DNA of 64,000 bases from Herbiconiux sp. SALV-R1 (lineage in GTDB: Bacteria; Actinomycetota; Actinomycetes; Actinomycetales; Microbacteriaceae), in contig NZ_CP053344.1 of the NCBI RefSeq assembly GCF_013113715.1, positions 3,162,001-3,226,000 on the forward strand, given 5' to 3'. Position 1 is the stretch's first letter. Each line of letters starts with the position of its first letter. Of the stretch, positions 33,345 through 41,604 are shown piece by piece. The position numbers and the translations under genes were made by a program. A model generated the notes under the pieces. It was not told where the DNA came from, made no database searches, and saw nothing but the letters and a program-made list of their open reading frames with translations.

Positions 33345-33779
33345 GTGGACGAGTCGACGGATGCGAAGACGACGAACACCCCGGATGCGCGTGCCGACAC
33401 CGCGGAAGCAGCCGAGGTGCCCCTCGGCGAGACGGATGCGGAGCGCTGGCTGGTCATCGACGGCCGGCGGTGGCGGCGCACCGACCCCGAACTCCCGGCA
33501 GAACTCATCGAGGCCCTTAAGTCGGAGCTCGGCCGGGGGCGAGCCGGGGTGCGTGCGGCCCGCCGCGCCGACGACGACACCCGGCTGAGCGCGGCGCGCC
33601 GTCGGGTCGACCTCGCGAAGCGGGGGCTCGGCGAGCGCGGACCCGCCTGGTGGGACCTCTCCCCCATCGACCGCCTCAGCCGCGCCGAGGCCGCTCTCGC
33701 CCAGCTCCGTGCGAGCAGTGGCGGCGGCTCCGGCGGCTCCGACACCACCCGCGGCCACGGCACCCGCGGCGGCCACTGA
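33345..33779 (+). CDS. Hypothetical protein with WLVIDGRRWR motif
   Basis: A 144-residue cytoplasmic protein. About 30 polar residues lead into AERWLVIDGRRWRRTDPELP, then two Arg-rich helices (ELGRGRAGVRAARRADDDTR; RRRVDLAKRGLGERG) and WWDLSPIDRLSRAEAALAQL. Homologues in Microbacteriaceae are often labelled 'biopolymer transporter Tol', without any Tol-like feature visible here. The Gly/Ser/His tail is low complexity. The GTG start has CGGAGGG upstream. Its stop overlaps the DUF3253 start by one base, so the two are linked. Function unknown. Confidence 0.75.
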   Translation: MDESTDAKTTNTPDARADTAEAAEVPLGETDAERWLVIDGRRWRRTDPELPAELIEALKSELGRGRAGVRAARRADDDTRLSAARRRVDLAKRGLGERGPAWWDLSPIDRLSRAEAALAQLRASSGGGSGGSDTTRGHGTRGGH

Positions 33780-34051
33780 TGTGCTCCGCGGGCGATGACC
33801 TCGACACCCGCCTCGAGACCACCATCCTCGACCTGCTCGCCCGGCGGGCCCCCTCGACCATCTGCCCCTCCGACGCCGCCCGCGCGGCGGTCGACGGCAC
33901 CGACGAGGCCTGGCGCCCCCTCATGGAACCCGTCCGCGACGCCGCCCGCCGCCTCGTCGCCCGCGGCGAGGTCGAGATCACCCAGCACGGCGAGGTCATC
34001 GACCCCACCTCCCCCCACGGCCCCATCCGCATCCGCCTCACGGTGCGCTGA
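33779..34051 (+). CDS. DUF3253 family protein
   Basis: A 90-residue protein of DUF3253. The helical middle carries the family mark PSTICPSDAARA, followed by WRPLMEPVRDAARRLVARG and a beta hairpin (EVEITQHGEVIDP). The fold resembles a small winged helix, so nucleic-acid binding is possible but unproven. TGATG overlap with the preceding gene. The last 14 bp are antisense to the end of the uracil-DNA glycosylase gene. Confidence 0.83.
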   Translation: MCSAGDDLDTRLETTILDLLARRAPSTICPSDAARAAVDGTDEAWRPLMEPVRDAARRLVARGEVEITQHGEVIDPTSPHGPIRIRLTVR

Positions 34052-34622
34052 GGGCCTCGCGCACCAGGCGGTTGAGGAGGGGGACGGTGTCGGTCTCGAA
34101 CCAGGGGTTGCGGAGGCGCCAGCCCTGGGTGAGCGGCGAGGGGTGCACGATCGGGAAGTACGGCAGGCGGGTGCCGGCGGCGCGCACGGTCTCGGTGAGG
34201 GTGAGGGCGGGTCGCGACGGGAGGTAGCGGCGCTGGGCGTAGGCGCCGACCAGCACCGTGAGCCGCACCGCCGGCAGCAGCTCGAAGGCACGCGGATGCC
34301 ACTGGGCGGCGAAGCCGGCCCGCGGGGGCGCGTCGCCGCTCGCCGCCTTGCCCGGGTAGTAGAAGTCCATCGGCACGATGGCGAGCCGGTCGGCGTCGTA
34401 GAACTCCTCGTCGGTGACGCCGAGCCAGCGCCTCAGCCGCTCGCCGCTCGGGTCGTCGAACGGGATGCCGCTCGCCTGGGCCCGCCGGCCGGGCGCCTGG
34501 CTCACGATGAGCACGCGCGAGCGCTCCGATCCCACCACGAGCGGCCGATACCCCAGCTCGCGCGCCCAGTCGTTCGACGGATGCGCGGCCACCTCGTCAC
34601 GGAACCGATCGAAAGCAGTCAC
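34038..34622 (-). CDS. Uracil-DNA glycosylase family protein
   Basis: A 194-residue single-domain glycosylase of the UDG superfamily. VLIVSQAPGRRAQASGIPFDDPSG is motif 1 (SQAPG in place of GEAPG), and FPIVHPSPL is motif 2 with the catalytic loop His. There are no FeS cysteines, unlike families 4 and 5. It is close to the family annotated as 'uracil-DNA glycosylase family' in actinobacteria, which includes members with weak or other base specificity. The GTG at 34622 is preceded by CAGGAT and six bases (leaderless). Convergent with the DUF3253 gene, overlapping by 14 bp. Confidence 0.85.
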   Translation of the reverse strand: MTAFDRFRDEVAAHPSNDWARELGYRPLVVGSERSRVLIVSQAPGRRAQASGIPFDDPSGERLRRWLGVTDEEFYDADRLAIVPMDFYYPGKAASGDAPPRAGFAAQWHPRAFELLPAVRLTVLVGAYAQRRYLPSRPALTLTETVRAAGTRLPYFPIVHPSPLTQGWRLRNPWFETDTVPLLNRLVREALSAP

Positions 34623-34628
34623 CCCACC

Positions 34629-34634
34629 ATCCTG
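34629..34634 (-). promoter_or_regulatory. -10 element of the uracil-DNA glycosylase gene
   Basis: CAGGAT on the minus strand, six bases before the GTG at 34622. Confidence 0.4.
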
Positions 34635-34700
34635 CCCCGACCCGCTACCCTGGTGCCGCGGCGCGGCCACGGTGGGCGCGGCCAGCGATGGGGGTTGGGA

Positions 34701-35405
34701 ATGCCGGAGCAGACTTCGACGGCACGGGTGATGGCGGCGCGCCTCTGGTTCGGCGCCATCGCGGTGATCGTGTTCGCCGCCCTCGTGGTGCAGATCGTGC
34801 TCGTGTTCACGGGCGGGCAAGACGTCAACTCCACCCAGCCGCAGGGCAACCAGAGCCTGGGCGAGAAGTTCGTGAACCTGTTCAGCTACTTCACCATCCA
34901 GAGCAACCTGTTCGTGCTCGGCACCTCGACGGCGCTGGCGCTGAACATCCACCGCGACGGCCGGCTCTGGCGGGTCCTCCGCATGGACGCGATGCTCGGA
35001 ATCATCATCACCGGCATCGTCTACGACTTCGTGCTCGCCGCCCTCGTGCATCCCACCGGCTGGGCGCTGGCGGCCACCATCGGCTTCCACTACATCTCGC
35101 CGTGGGCGACGGTCATCGGCTGGCTGATCTTCGGCCCCCGCCCCCGCATGGGCTGGAAGACCATGGCGCTGGCCTTCATCTGGCCGATCGCGTGGCTCCT
35201 CTACACCTTCATCCGCGGCGCGTTGACGGGCTGGTACCCCTACCCGTTCCTCGACGTCGACCTCATCGGCTTCGCCGACTCGGTGCGCAACTCCGCCGTC
35301 ATCCTGCTGGTCGCGATCGGCATCGCCGCCGTGCTCGTCGTGCTCGACAAGCGGATGCCCGCCCTCGTGCGCGAACCCGCGGTGCGCGAGCCGAGAGCAC
35401 GCTAG
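34701..35405 (+). CDS. Pr6Pr family membrane protein
   Basis: A 234-residue membrane protein with six or seven helices, of the Pr6Pr/FAR-17a/AIG1-like group. NLFSYFTIQSNLFVLGTS is the family signature, with HPTGWALAATIGFHYISPW later (two conserved His). Human AIG1 and ADTRP are threonine hydrolases of fatty-acid esters using such His/Thr residues; no activity is known for the bacterial proteins. A TACCCT at 34646-34651 may be the -10, giving a leader of about 43 bases. The C-terminus is Arg/Glu/Pro-rich. Confidence 0.83.
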   Translation: MPEQTSTARVMAARLWFGAIAVIVFAALVVQIVLVFTGGQDVNSTQPQGNQSLGEKFVNLFSYFTIQSNLFVLGTSTALALNIHRDGRLWRVLRMDAMLGIIITGIVYDFVLAALVHPTGWALAATIGFHYISPWATVIGWLIFGPRPRMGWKTMALAFIWPIAWLLYTFIRGALTGWYPYPFLDVDLIGFADSVRNSAVILLVAIGIAAVLVVLDKRMPALVREPAVREPRAR

Positions 35406-35453
35406 CCGGGAGCATGCCAGCCGGGGCCACGCCAGCCGGGGCCGCGCCGGCCG

Positions 35454-36644
35454 TCACGCGCGACTGAGCCCGGCCTCCGCCGCCCCGTCGTCGATGCGCT
35501 CAAGCAGGTCGTCGATCGCCGCCGTGCCCAGGATGCGGTCGACGGTGATGAGCGCCAGCCCGGTCACCCCCGCCACTTCGCCGAGCTCGGAAACGCCGAT
35601 GACGAGGTTGCGGGTGGCCAGCGGCTGCGAGCGCTGGTACACGCGCTCGCGCACCCCGCTCAGCAGCACTTCGCCGCACTCGGCGAGCTGGCCCGAGATG
35701 ACGATGGTCTCGGGGTTGAGGATGCTCACCAGGTCGGCGACGGCGTCGCCCAGGATGCGCCCCGCCTGCCGCACGAGTCGCACGGCCCCGAGGTCGGCCT
35801 GACGCACGAGGGCCACCACCCCCGCCACGTCGACGACCTCCCGCCCGTCGAGTTCGAGGTCGCGGATGAGTGCCCACCCACTGGCGTAGGCCTCCACGCA
35901 TCCGGTGTTGCCGCAGCGGCAGGGCAGCCCGTCGGCGGAGTCGGCGATGGCCGCCCTGGTGTGGCCGATGTCGCCGGCAGCCCCCTCCCCGCCGCGGATG
36001 ATGGAGTTGTTGAACACCAGCCCCGAGCCGATGCCCGTGCCCACCTTGAGACTGATGAGGTTGTCGTGACGGCGCACCCGCGCCTCGGCCACCGCCCGGG
36101 AGTTCGCGTCGTTCTCCACCACGACGGGGGCCTCGCGGGGGGCGAACCAGCCGGCGATGTCGAAGCGGTCCCACCCGGTCATGATGGGCGGGTTCACCAC
36201 GCGGCCCGCGGCGAACTCCACCGGCCCGGGTACGCCCACGCCGATGCCCCACACCTCTTCGCCGTCGAGCAGCTCGTCGAACGCCTCGTCGACGGCGGAG
36301 AGCACCGGATGCGGGCCCTCCCAGACGTTCACCGACCGGGAGGTGTGCCTGAGCGGGGAGCCCGCGAGGTCGCAGACGGCGGCCACGAAACCCGTGGCGC
36401 CGATATCGGCGGTGAGGATGACGGCCCGCGAGCGATTGAGGGCGAAGCGGCTCGAGGGGCGGCCCCCGGTCGATTCCCCGCCGCCGATCTCGGCGATGAG
36501 GCCGACGTCGTGAAGGGCGCCGAGGCGCTGGTTCACCGTCGAACGGGAGAGCCCGGAGAGGTCGATGACCTCGGTGCGCGACAGCTCGCCGTGCTCGCGG
36601 AACAGCGCGAGGACTTCACCGACGTGGGTTCGCACATCCTTCAC
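35454..36644 (-). CDS. ROK-family transcriptional regulator (locus A)
   Basis: A 396-residue repressor of the NagC/XylR type. The winged helix is at about 5-60 (GELSRTEVIDLSGLSRSTVNQRL), followed by a ROK sugar-kinase-like domain. ADIGATGFVAAVCDL marks the phosphate-loop region, VGVPGPVE follows, and the zinc site reads PCRCGNTGCVEAYASG. ROK repressors release DNA when a sugar binds. The GTG at 36644 is chosen by protein length and GGAG upstream; longer frames would run into the divergent promoter. It faces the binding-protein gene of the ketose locus across a palindrome at 36728-36756. Confidence 0.9.
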   Translation of the reverse strand: MKDVRTHVGEVLALFREHGELSRTEVIDLSGLSRSTVNQRLGALHDVGLIAEIGGGESTGGRPSSRFALNRSRAVILTADIGATGFVAAVCDLAGSPLRHTSRSVNVWEGPHPVLSAVDEAFDELLDGEEVWGIGVGVPGPVEFAAGRVVNPPIMTGWDRFDIAGWFAPREAPVVVENDANSRAVAEARVRRHDNLISLKVGTGIGSGLVFNNSIIRGGEGAAGDIGHTRAAIADSADGLPCRCGNTGCVEAYASGWALIRDLELDGREVVDVAGVVALVRQADLGAVRLVRQAGRILGDAVADLVSILNPETIVISGQLAECGEVLLSGVRERVYQRSQPLATRNLVIGVSELGEVAGVTGLALITVDRILGTAAIDDLLERIDDGAAEAGLSRA

Positions 36645-36721
36645 TTTACGCAGAGCTCCATCGCTGTTGTGACCGTCGTGGCCGGGTTGGTAGCTCAATT
36701 GAAACACATGTTGGATAGAAG

Positions 36722-36756
36722 TTGCGGCACTTTTGGTTTGCCATAAATCAAAAGTG
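36722..36756. promoter_or_regulatory. Locus A promoter with ROK operator
   Basis: TTGCGG (36722-36727) and TAAATC (36744-36749), 16 bp apart, make a promoter toward the binding-protein gene. A palindrome spans 36728-36756, with arms CACTTTTG and CAAAAGTG and inner TTT/AAA symmetry, covering the spacer and -10. A repressor bound here would block RNA polymerase. Confidence 0.65.
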
Positions 36757-36811
36757 GGCGTAGTTTCTGATCGACGGCACGTAGTGGTGCCCCAACCCGC
36801 CAAGGATCACA

Positions 36812-37855
36812 ATGTTCAGCAAAGACGCAACGTGGATGCGCACCGCGCGCATCGCCCTTCCCCTCGGACTCGCCGCGCTCGCCCTCGCCGGTTGCGCAGG
36901 CGGCTCGGGCGACGGCGCCGACGGCTCCTCGTCGAGCAAGGTCGCCGCGGTCATCAAGGGTCTCGACAACCCCTTCTTCCAGGCCATGGAGTCGGGCATC
37001 CAGGAGACTGCCGACACCGACGGCGTCGACGTCACCATCCAGGCCGCAGCCGACATCGGCGACACCACGGGCCAGGCCGACAAGCTCACCACCCTCGCCG
37101 GGCAGGACTTCGGCTGCTTCATCGTCAACCCGATCTCGGGCACCAACCTCGTGCAGGCGCTCGCCACCGTGGGCTCGTCGGGCAAGCCCATCGTCAACAT
37201 CGACAACCCCATCGACGCGGATGCTGCCAAGACCGCGAACCTCGACGTCGCCACCTACATCGGCACCGACAACGAGGCGGCGGGCGGCAAGGCCGGCGAC
37301 TACGTCAAGGAGCAGGTGGCCGCGGGCTCCGAGGTGGCCATCATCGGCGGTGTCGCCGGCGACGTCACCAGCGCCGCCCGCGTCGACGGCTTCAAGGCCG
37401 CCATCGGCAGCGACCTCGACGTCATCCAGGAATCCGCTGCCGACTGGAAGCGCGAGGTCGCCCTCACCACCGCGACCGACATCATCGCCGCCAACCCGAA
37501 CGTGAAGGCCTTCTTCGCCGCCAACGACGACATGGGTCTCGGCATCGTCAAGGCCGTCGAGAACGCCGGTCTCACCGGTCAGATCGTCGTCGTGAGCGTC
37601 GACGGCAACAAGGATGCGCTGGAGTCGGTGAAAGACGGCGGGCTCTCCGCCACCGTGGCGCAGTACCCCTACGCGATCGGCACCCTGGGCCTCCAGGCCT
37701 GCGAGGTCGCGACCTCGGGTGGCGAGCTGCCGAAGACCGTCGAGTCGCCGACCGCTCTCGTCACCTCCACCGAGGCCGAGGAGGCCATCTCGGCCTTCCC
37801 GCAGCCCTTCGCCCCCTTCGAGAACCCCCTCGAGTCCCTCCTCCCCTCCAAGTAA
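36812..37855 (+). CDS. Sugar ABC transporter substrate-binding lipoprotein (locus A)
   Basis: A 347-residue lipoprotein of the RbsB/FrcB type. The signal peptide ends in the lipobox LAGC (Cys about residue 29). A Ser/Gly linker and a periplasmic-binding-protein type 1 domain follow: KVAAVIKGLDNPFFQAMESG at the first strand-helix, VNPISGTNLVQAL, NDDMGLGIVKAVENAG and VVSVDGNKDALESV. These are marks of pentose/ketohexose binders. AAGGATC precedes the ATG. First gene of locus A and followed by a 31-pair hairpin, so it is probably made in excess over the membrane parts. Confidence 0.93.
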   Translation: MFSKDATWMRTARIALPLGLAALALAGCAGGSGDGADGSSSSKVAAVIKGLDNPFFQAMESGIQETADTDGVDVTIQAAADIGDTTGQADKLTTLAGQDFGCFIVNPISGTNLVQALATVGSSGKPIVNIDNPIDADAAKTANLDVATYIGTDNEAAGGKAGDYVKEQVAAGSEVAIIGGVAGDVTSAARVDGFKAAIGSDLDVIQESAADWKREVALTTATDIIAANPNVKAFFAANDDMGLGIVKAVENAGLTGQIVVVSVDGNKDALESVKDGGLSATVAQYPYAIGTLGLQACEVATSGGELPKTVESPTALVTSTEAEEAISAFPQPFAPFENPLESLLPSK

Positions 37856-37881
37856 CCCTCTCCTCCACAGGCGGTGATGGT

Positions 37882-37968
37882 GCGCCGGTGGGTGTCGATT
37901 CCGGTCTGAGGCGCCTTTGAGCTCCGCTCAACCCTTAGCCTCAGGCCGGAATCGACACCCGCCGGTGC
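37882..37968 (+). promoter_or_regulatory. Large intra-operon stem-loop after the binding-protein gene
   Basis: Arms 37882-37912 and 37938-37968 pair over 31 positions: 28 Watson-Crick and 3 G-U pairs, no mismatch, when read as + strand RNA. The 25-base loop contains its own small stem (TTGAG/CTCAA, 37917-37931). It starts 27 bp after the binding-protein stop and ends 30 bp before the permease ATG. Such structures stabilise the upstream mRNA and reduce read-through. Confidence 0.85.
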
Positions 37969-37998
37969 CCCGCCTCGACACCACAGAAACGTGACCTC

Positions 37999-38979
37999 AT
38001 GACCAGTACCGCCACCACCGGCCCCACCCGGCTGCAGGCGATCGGCCAGAACGTGCGCCAGATCTCGTTCTGGGCCGAGAACGCGGCCCCCATCGGCCTC
38101 GTCGCCCTGGTGATCGTCTTCGCCAGCCTCAGCCCGACCTTCCTCACCCTCGGCAACATCAAGGCGATGCTGGTCGCCGCCGCCATCCTCGTCATCCTGG
38201 CCATCGGCCAGTCGTTCGTCATCACCACCGGCGGCATCGACCTGTCGATCTCGGCGACCATGACCTTCGGGGCCATCGGCTTCGGCCTCGCCTTCCAGGC
38301 GGGCGCCGGCTTCTGGCTCTCCGCGCTCGTGGCCATCGTGGCGGGCCTCGCGATCGGCCTCATCAACGGGCTGCTCATCGCGAAGGGCAAGGTCACCGAC
38401 TTCATCGCGACCCTCGGTACCCTCTCGGTGGCCACCGGCCTCGCGCTCATCGTCTCGAACGGCAAGCCGATCACGGTCACCAGCCCCGAGTTGCTCACCC
38501 TCACCTCGGGCTCGCTCGGCATCTTCGGCTACCCCATCATCCTGGCGGCGATCGTCGCGGTGCTCGCCTCGTTCTTCATGTTCCGCACCCGCTTCGGCCT
38601 GCACGTGCAGGCGGTGGGCGGCAACGAGGAGAGCGCGGTGGCGAACGGCATCAGCGCCACGCGCATCCGGATGGCCGTCTACCTCATCTCGGGCGGTCTC
38701 GCCGGTCTCGCAGCGCTCCTCCTGGTTGCCAGGGTCGGCGCGGCCGAGCCCGCGATCAACACCCAGTTCCTGCTCAACTCGATCGCCGCGGTCGTGCTGG
38801 GCGGCGTGAGCCTCACGGGCGGCAAGGCGAAGATCGTCGGCCCCGTCATCGGCGCGCTCCTGCTCACCGCCCTCACGAACGGCCTCACCCTGCTCGGTGT
38901 CTCGCAGTTCTATCAGCCGCTCGCCGTCGGACTCGTCGTGGTCCTGGCCGCCCTACTCACGAGGTTCCAGAAGAAATGA
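37999..38979 (+). CDS. Sugar ABC transporter permease (locus A, RbsC/FrcC type)
   Basis: A 326-residue permease with about nine helices. GQSFVITTGGIDLSISATMTF is the RbsC-family signature. VQAVGGNEESAVANGISATRI is the coupling loop that contacts the ATPase, and the last helices carry LLNSIAAVVLGGVSLTGG. It forms the membrane channel for the sugar delivered by the lipoprotein. Preceded by the large hairpin; its stop overlaps the ATPase start by 4 bp (ATGA). The translation signal upstream is weak (no clear Shine-Dalgarno). Confidence 0.93.
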   Translation: MTSTATTGPTRLQAIGQNVRQISFWAENAAPIGLVALVIVFASLSPTFLTLGNIKAMLVAAAILVILAIGQSFVITTGGIDLSISATMTFGAIGFGLAFQAGAGFWLSALVAIVAGLAIGLINGLLIAKGKVTDFIATLGTLSVATGLALIVSNGKPITVTSPELLTLTSGSLGIFGYPIILAAIVAVLASFFMFRTRFGLHVQAVGGNEESAVANGISATRIRMAVYLISGGLAGLAALLLVARVGAAEPAINTQFLLNSIAAVVLGGVSLTGGKAKIVGPVIGALLLTALTNGLTLLGVSQFYQPLAVGLVVVLAALLTRFQKK

Positions 38980-39779
38980 CCGATCAGTACAACGGCCGCC
39001 CCGAGGGTTCGCCCCACACCGGCACCACGCAGGCGCGCGACTTCATCCTCAAGGCCACCGACATCAAGAAGTCGTTCGGCGGCGTGCACGCCCTGAAGGG
39101 CGCGTCGATGACCATGCGCCGCGGCGAGATCACCGCGCTCATCGGCGACAACGGCGCCGGCAAGTCGACGATGGTGCGCTGCCTCTCCGGCATCCACCGC
39201 CCCGACTCGGGCAGCATCGTGCTCGACGGCGAAGACGTCACGTTCGAGACGCCGAACGCGGCCCGCGAGCGCGGTATCGAGACCGTGCACCAGACCCTGG
39301 CGCTCGTCGAAGACCTCACGGTGTGGCAGAACTTCTTTCTCGGCCGGGAGAAGACGCACGGCCTCGGCCCCTTCCGCACCCTCGACCGCAAGCTCATGAA
39401 GTCGACGGCGGGCGATCTGCTGAAGAACCTCGCCGTGAACGTGCCCCCGGTGACGAGCAAGGTGCGCCGCCTCTCCGGCGGTCAGCGCCAGGCCGTCGCC
39501 ATCGCCCGTGCCGCGGGCTGGGGCTCGAAGATCGTCATCATGGACGAGCCGACCGCCGCGCTCGGCGTGCAGGAGACGGCCCGTGTGGAGGGCGTCATCA
39601 ACACCCTCCGCGACTCGGGTGTCGCCGTGCTGCTCATCAGCCACAACTTCGACCAGGTGATGCGCCTCTCTGACCACGTCTGGGTGATGCGCGCCGGCAT
39701 GGCCGTGGCCGAGCGCCGCACCGAGGAGACCGACGGCGACGAGCTGGTCGCCCTCATCACCGGCGCCAAGGCGGCCTGA
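38976..39779 (+). CDS. Sugar ABC transporter ATP-binding protein (locus A, FrcA type)
   Basis: A 267-residue ATPase with one nucleotide-binding domain, as in FrcA, rather than the fused double domain of RbsA. Walker A GDNGAGKST (about residue 56), Q-loop TVHQTLALVEDLTV, signature RLSGGQRQAVAIARAA, Walker B IVIMDEPTAALG and switch His in LLISHNF are all intact. It would work as a homodimer. The 25-residue N-terminus is polar. ATGA overlap with the permease; two bases separate it from the first epimerase gene. Confidence 0.93.
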   Translation: MTDQYNGRPEGSPHTGTTQARDFILKATDIKKSFGGVHALKGASMTMRRGEITALIGDNGAGKSTMVRCLSGIHRPDSGSIVLDGEDVTFETPNAARERGIETVHQTLALVEDLTVWQNFFLGREKTHGLGPFRTLDRKLMKSTAGDLLKNLAVNVPPVTSKVRRLSGGQRQAVAIARAAGWGSKIVIMDEPTAALGVQETARVEGVINTLRDSGVAVLLISHNFDQVMRLSDHVWVMRAGMAVAERRTEETDGDELVALITGAKAA

Positions 39780-39781
39780 CC

Positions 39782-40717
39782 GTGGTCGTCGACAGCCGCA
39801 TCCCGTTCCGGCGGGCCGCGGCGCTCTCCCCCGTGCCGCTCGGCGTGCACGCGGGGGTGTGGGTGAAGGACTGGTCGCCCGCCTCGGCGAGGTTCGCCCT
39901 CGAGGGCAGCGCGGCGGCGGGCTTCGACCTGGTCGAGATCCCGGCACCGGCGCAGGAGGGTTCGCTCTCCCCGGCCGGCACGGTCACCCTCCTCGACGAC
40001 ACCGGCCTCGACGCCGTGGTGTCGCTCGCGCTTGACCCGGCCTCCGACATCAACACGACGGATGCTGCAACCTCGGCCCGCGGCGAGCGCCGCCTGCTCG
40101 ACGCCGTCGAGTTCGCCCACGCGATCGGGGCGGGCTACGTGGGCGGGGTCACCTACTCGGCCATGACCAAGTACGACCGGCCCGCCACCGCCGCCACCCG
40201 GGCGAACGCGCTCGCCGTGTTGGAGCGGGTGGCCACCGTGGCCCGCGACGCCGACGTGCGCCTGGGCCTCGAGTACGTGAACCGCTACGAGAGCAACCTG
40301 CTCAACACCGCCGCGCAGACGGCGGAGTTCATCGGCGAGCTGCAGGCCCGGGGCGTCGACAACGCGCTGCTGCACATCGACACCTACCACGCCAACACCG
40401 AGGAGCTCTCGCTCGCCGACGCCGTGCACGACGCGGGTGACCTCCTGGCCTACCTCCACCTCTCCGAGAGCCACCGCGGGGCGCTCGGCACCGGGTCGCT
40501 CGACTGGGCGGGCCTGTTCCGTGCGCTCGCCGACACCGGCTTCCGCGGCCCCCTCACCGTGGAGTCGTTCTCCCCCGCCGTCATCTCGGCGGCGACCCGC
40601 GACGAGATCGGCGCCTGGCGCACGCTCTGGAGCGACCCGGTCGACCTCACCCGCTCGGCTGCCGCGTTCGTGCGCGAGCAGCTCACCGCATCCGCTCTTC
40701 TCACCCCCATCGACTGA
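39782..40717 (+). CDS. Ketose 3-epimerase-like TIM-barrel protein 1
   Basis: A 311-residue sugar isomerase/epimerase-fold enzyme (AP endonuclease 2 superfamily), most like D-tagatose/D-allulose 3-epimerases. The four metal ligands can be placed: Glu in GLEYVNRYESN, Asp in LHIDTYHANTEE, His in HLSESHRGALGTG, Glu in TVESFSP. GTG start two bases after the ATPase stop, inside the operon. It shares all motifs with the next gene, so the two are paralogues from an old duplication. It likely interconverts a C3 epimer pair of a ketose. Confidence 0.83.
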   Translation: MVVDSRIPFRRAAALSPVPLGVHAGVWVKDWSPASARFALEGSAAAGFDLVEIPAPAQEGSLSPAGTVTLLDDTGLDAVVSLALDPASDINTTDAATSARGERRLLDAVEFAHAIGAGYVGGVTYSAMTKYDRPATAATRANALAVLERVATVARDADVRLGLEYVNRYESNLLNTAAQTAEFIGELQARGVDNALLHIDTYHANTEELSLADAVHDAGDLLAYLHLSESHRGALGTGSLDWAGLFRALADTGFRGPLTVESFSPAVISAATRDEIGAWRTLWSDPVDLTRSAAAFVREQLTASALLTPID

Positions 40718-40731
40718 AGGAACACCGCATC

Positions 40732-41604
40732 ATGACCAGCAACACGCTCGGCGTCCACGCTCTCGTCTTCTCGGGCGGCACCACCCCCGACGAGGTGGAG
40801 TACATCATCGGCCAGACCAAGGCCGCCGGGTTCGACCTGCTCGAGCTCTCGCTGCACGACGCCGCGAACCTCGACGTGCCCGCCGCCCGCGCGGCCCTCG
40901 ACGCGGCGGGCCTCGGCATCGTCACCTCGCGCGGCCTCGCCTTCGAGGCCGACGTGTCGAGCGACGACCCCGAGGTGGTGGCGCGCGGCGCGAAGCTGCT
41001 GCACGACTCGCTGCAGATCACGCACGGCCTCGGCGGCACCCACTTCACCGGCGCGCTGTACAGCGCGCTCGGCAAGTACGGCCACGCGCTCTCGGCGGCC
41101 GGCCGCGCGAACGTGGTGGCCACGCTGAAAGACCTCGCCGTCGAGGCGCAGGGCCTCGGCATGACCCTCGGGCTCGAGATCTGCAACCGCTACGAGACCA
41201 ACGTCATCAACACGGCGGCGGATGCGCTGCGCCTGGCCGACGACATCGGTCACGACAACGTGCTCATCCACCTCGACACCTACCACATGAACATCGAGGA
41301 GGACGACCTGGTGCGCCCGGTGCACCTCGTCGGCGACCGCCTGGGCTACGTGCACATCGGCGAGAACCACCGCGGCTACCTCGGCTCGGGGCACCTCGAC
41401 TTCGGCGCCTTCTTCCACGCCCTCGCCGACATCTCCTACGACGGACCGATCACCTTCGAGTCGTTCTCGTCGGCGGTCGTGTCGCCCACCCTCTCGAACG
41501 ACCTCGCGATCTGGCGCAACCTGTGGAACGATGGTCCGGCCCTGGCGGCGCACTCGCACCGCTACCTGACGAACATCATCGAGGGAACCCGTGCCGCACT
41601 CTGA
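40732..41604 (+). CDS. Ketose 3-epimerase-like TIM-barrel protein 2
   Basis: A 290-residue paralogue of the preceding enzyme and nearer to classical D-allulose/D-tagatose 3-epimerases in length. Metal ligands: Glu in GLEICNRYETNVIN, Asp in HLDTYHMNIEE, His in HIGENHRGYLGSG, Glu in TFESFSS. The GGTHFTGALYSALGKYG segment matches the substrate loop of the family. AAGGA precedes the ATG. Its end overlaps the kinase start by 14 bp. Two epimerases in one operon suggest two substrates, or two steps at different ring positions. Confidence 0.87.
   Translation: MTSNTLGVHALVFSGGTTPDEVEYIIGQTKAAGFDLLELSLHDAANLDVPAARAALDAAGLGIVTSRGLAFEADVSSDDPEVVARGAKLLHDSLQITHGLGGTHFTGALYSALGKYGHALSAAGRANVVATLKDLAVEAQGLGMTLGLEICNRYETNVINTAADALRLADDIGHDNVLIHLDTYHMNIEEDDLVRPVHLVGDRLGYVHIGENHRGYLGSGHLDFGAFFHALADISYDGPITFESFSSAVVSPTLSNDLAIWRNLWNDGPALAAHSHRYLTNIIEGTRAAL

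Noticed and set aside
36645-36803. N-terminal extension of the locus A ROK regulator to 36803
   Set aside because: It would translate the divergent promoter and operator region and lacks resemblance to the family; 36644 gives the usual length.
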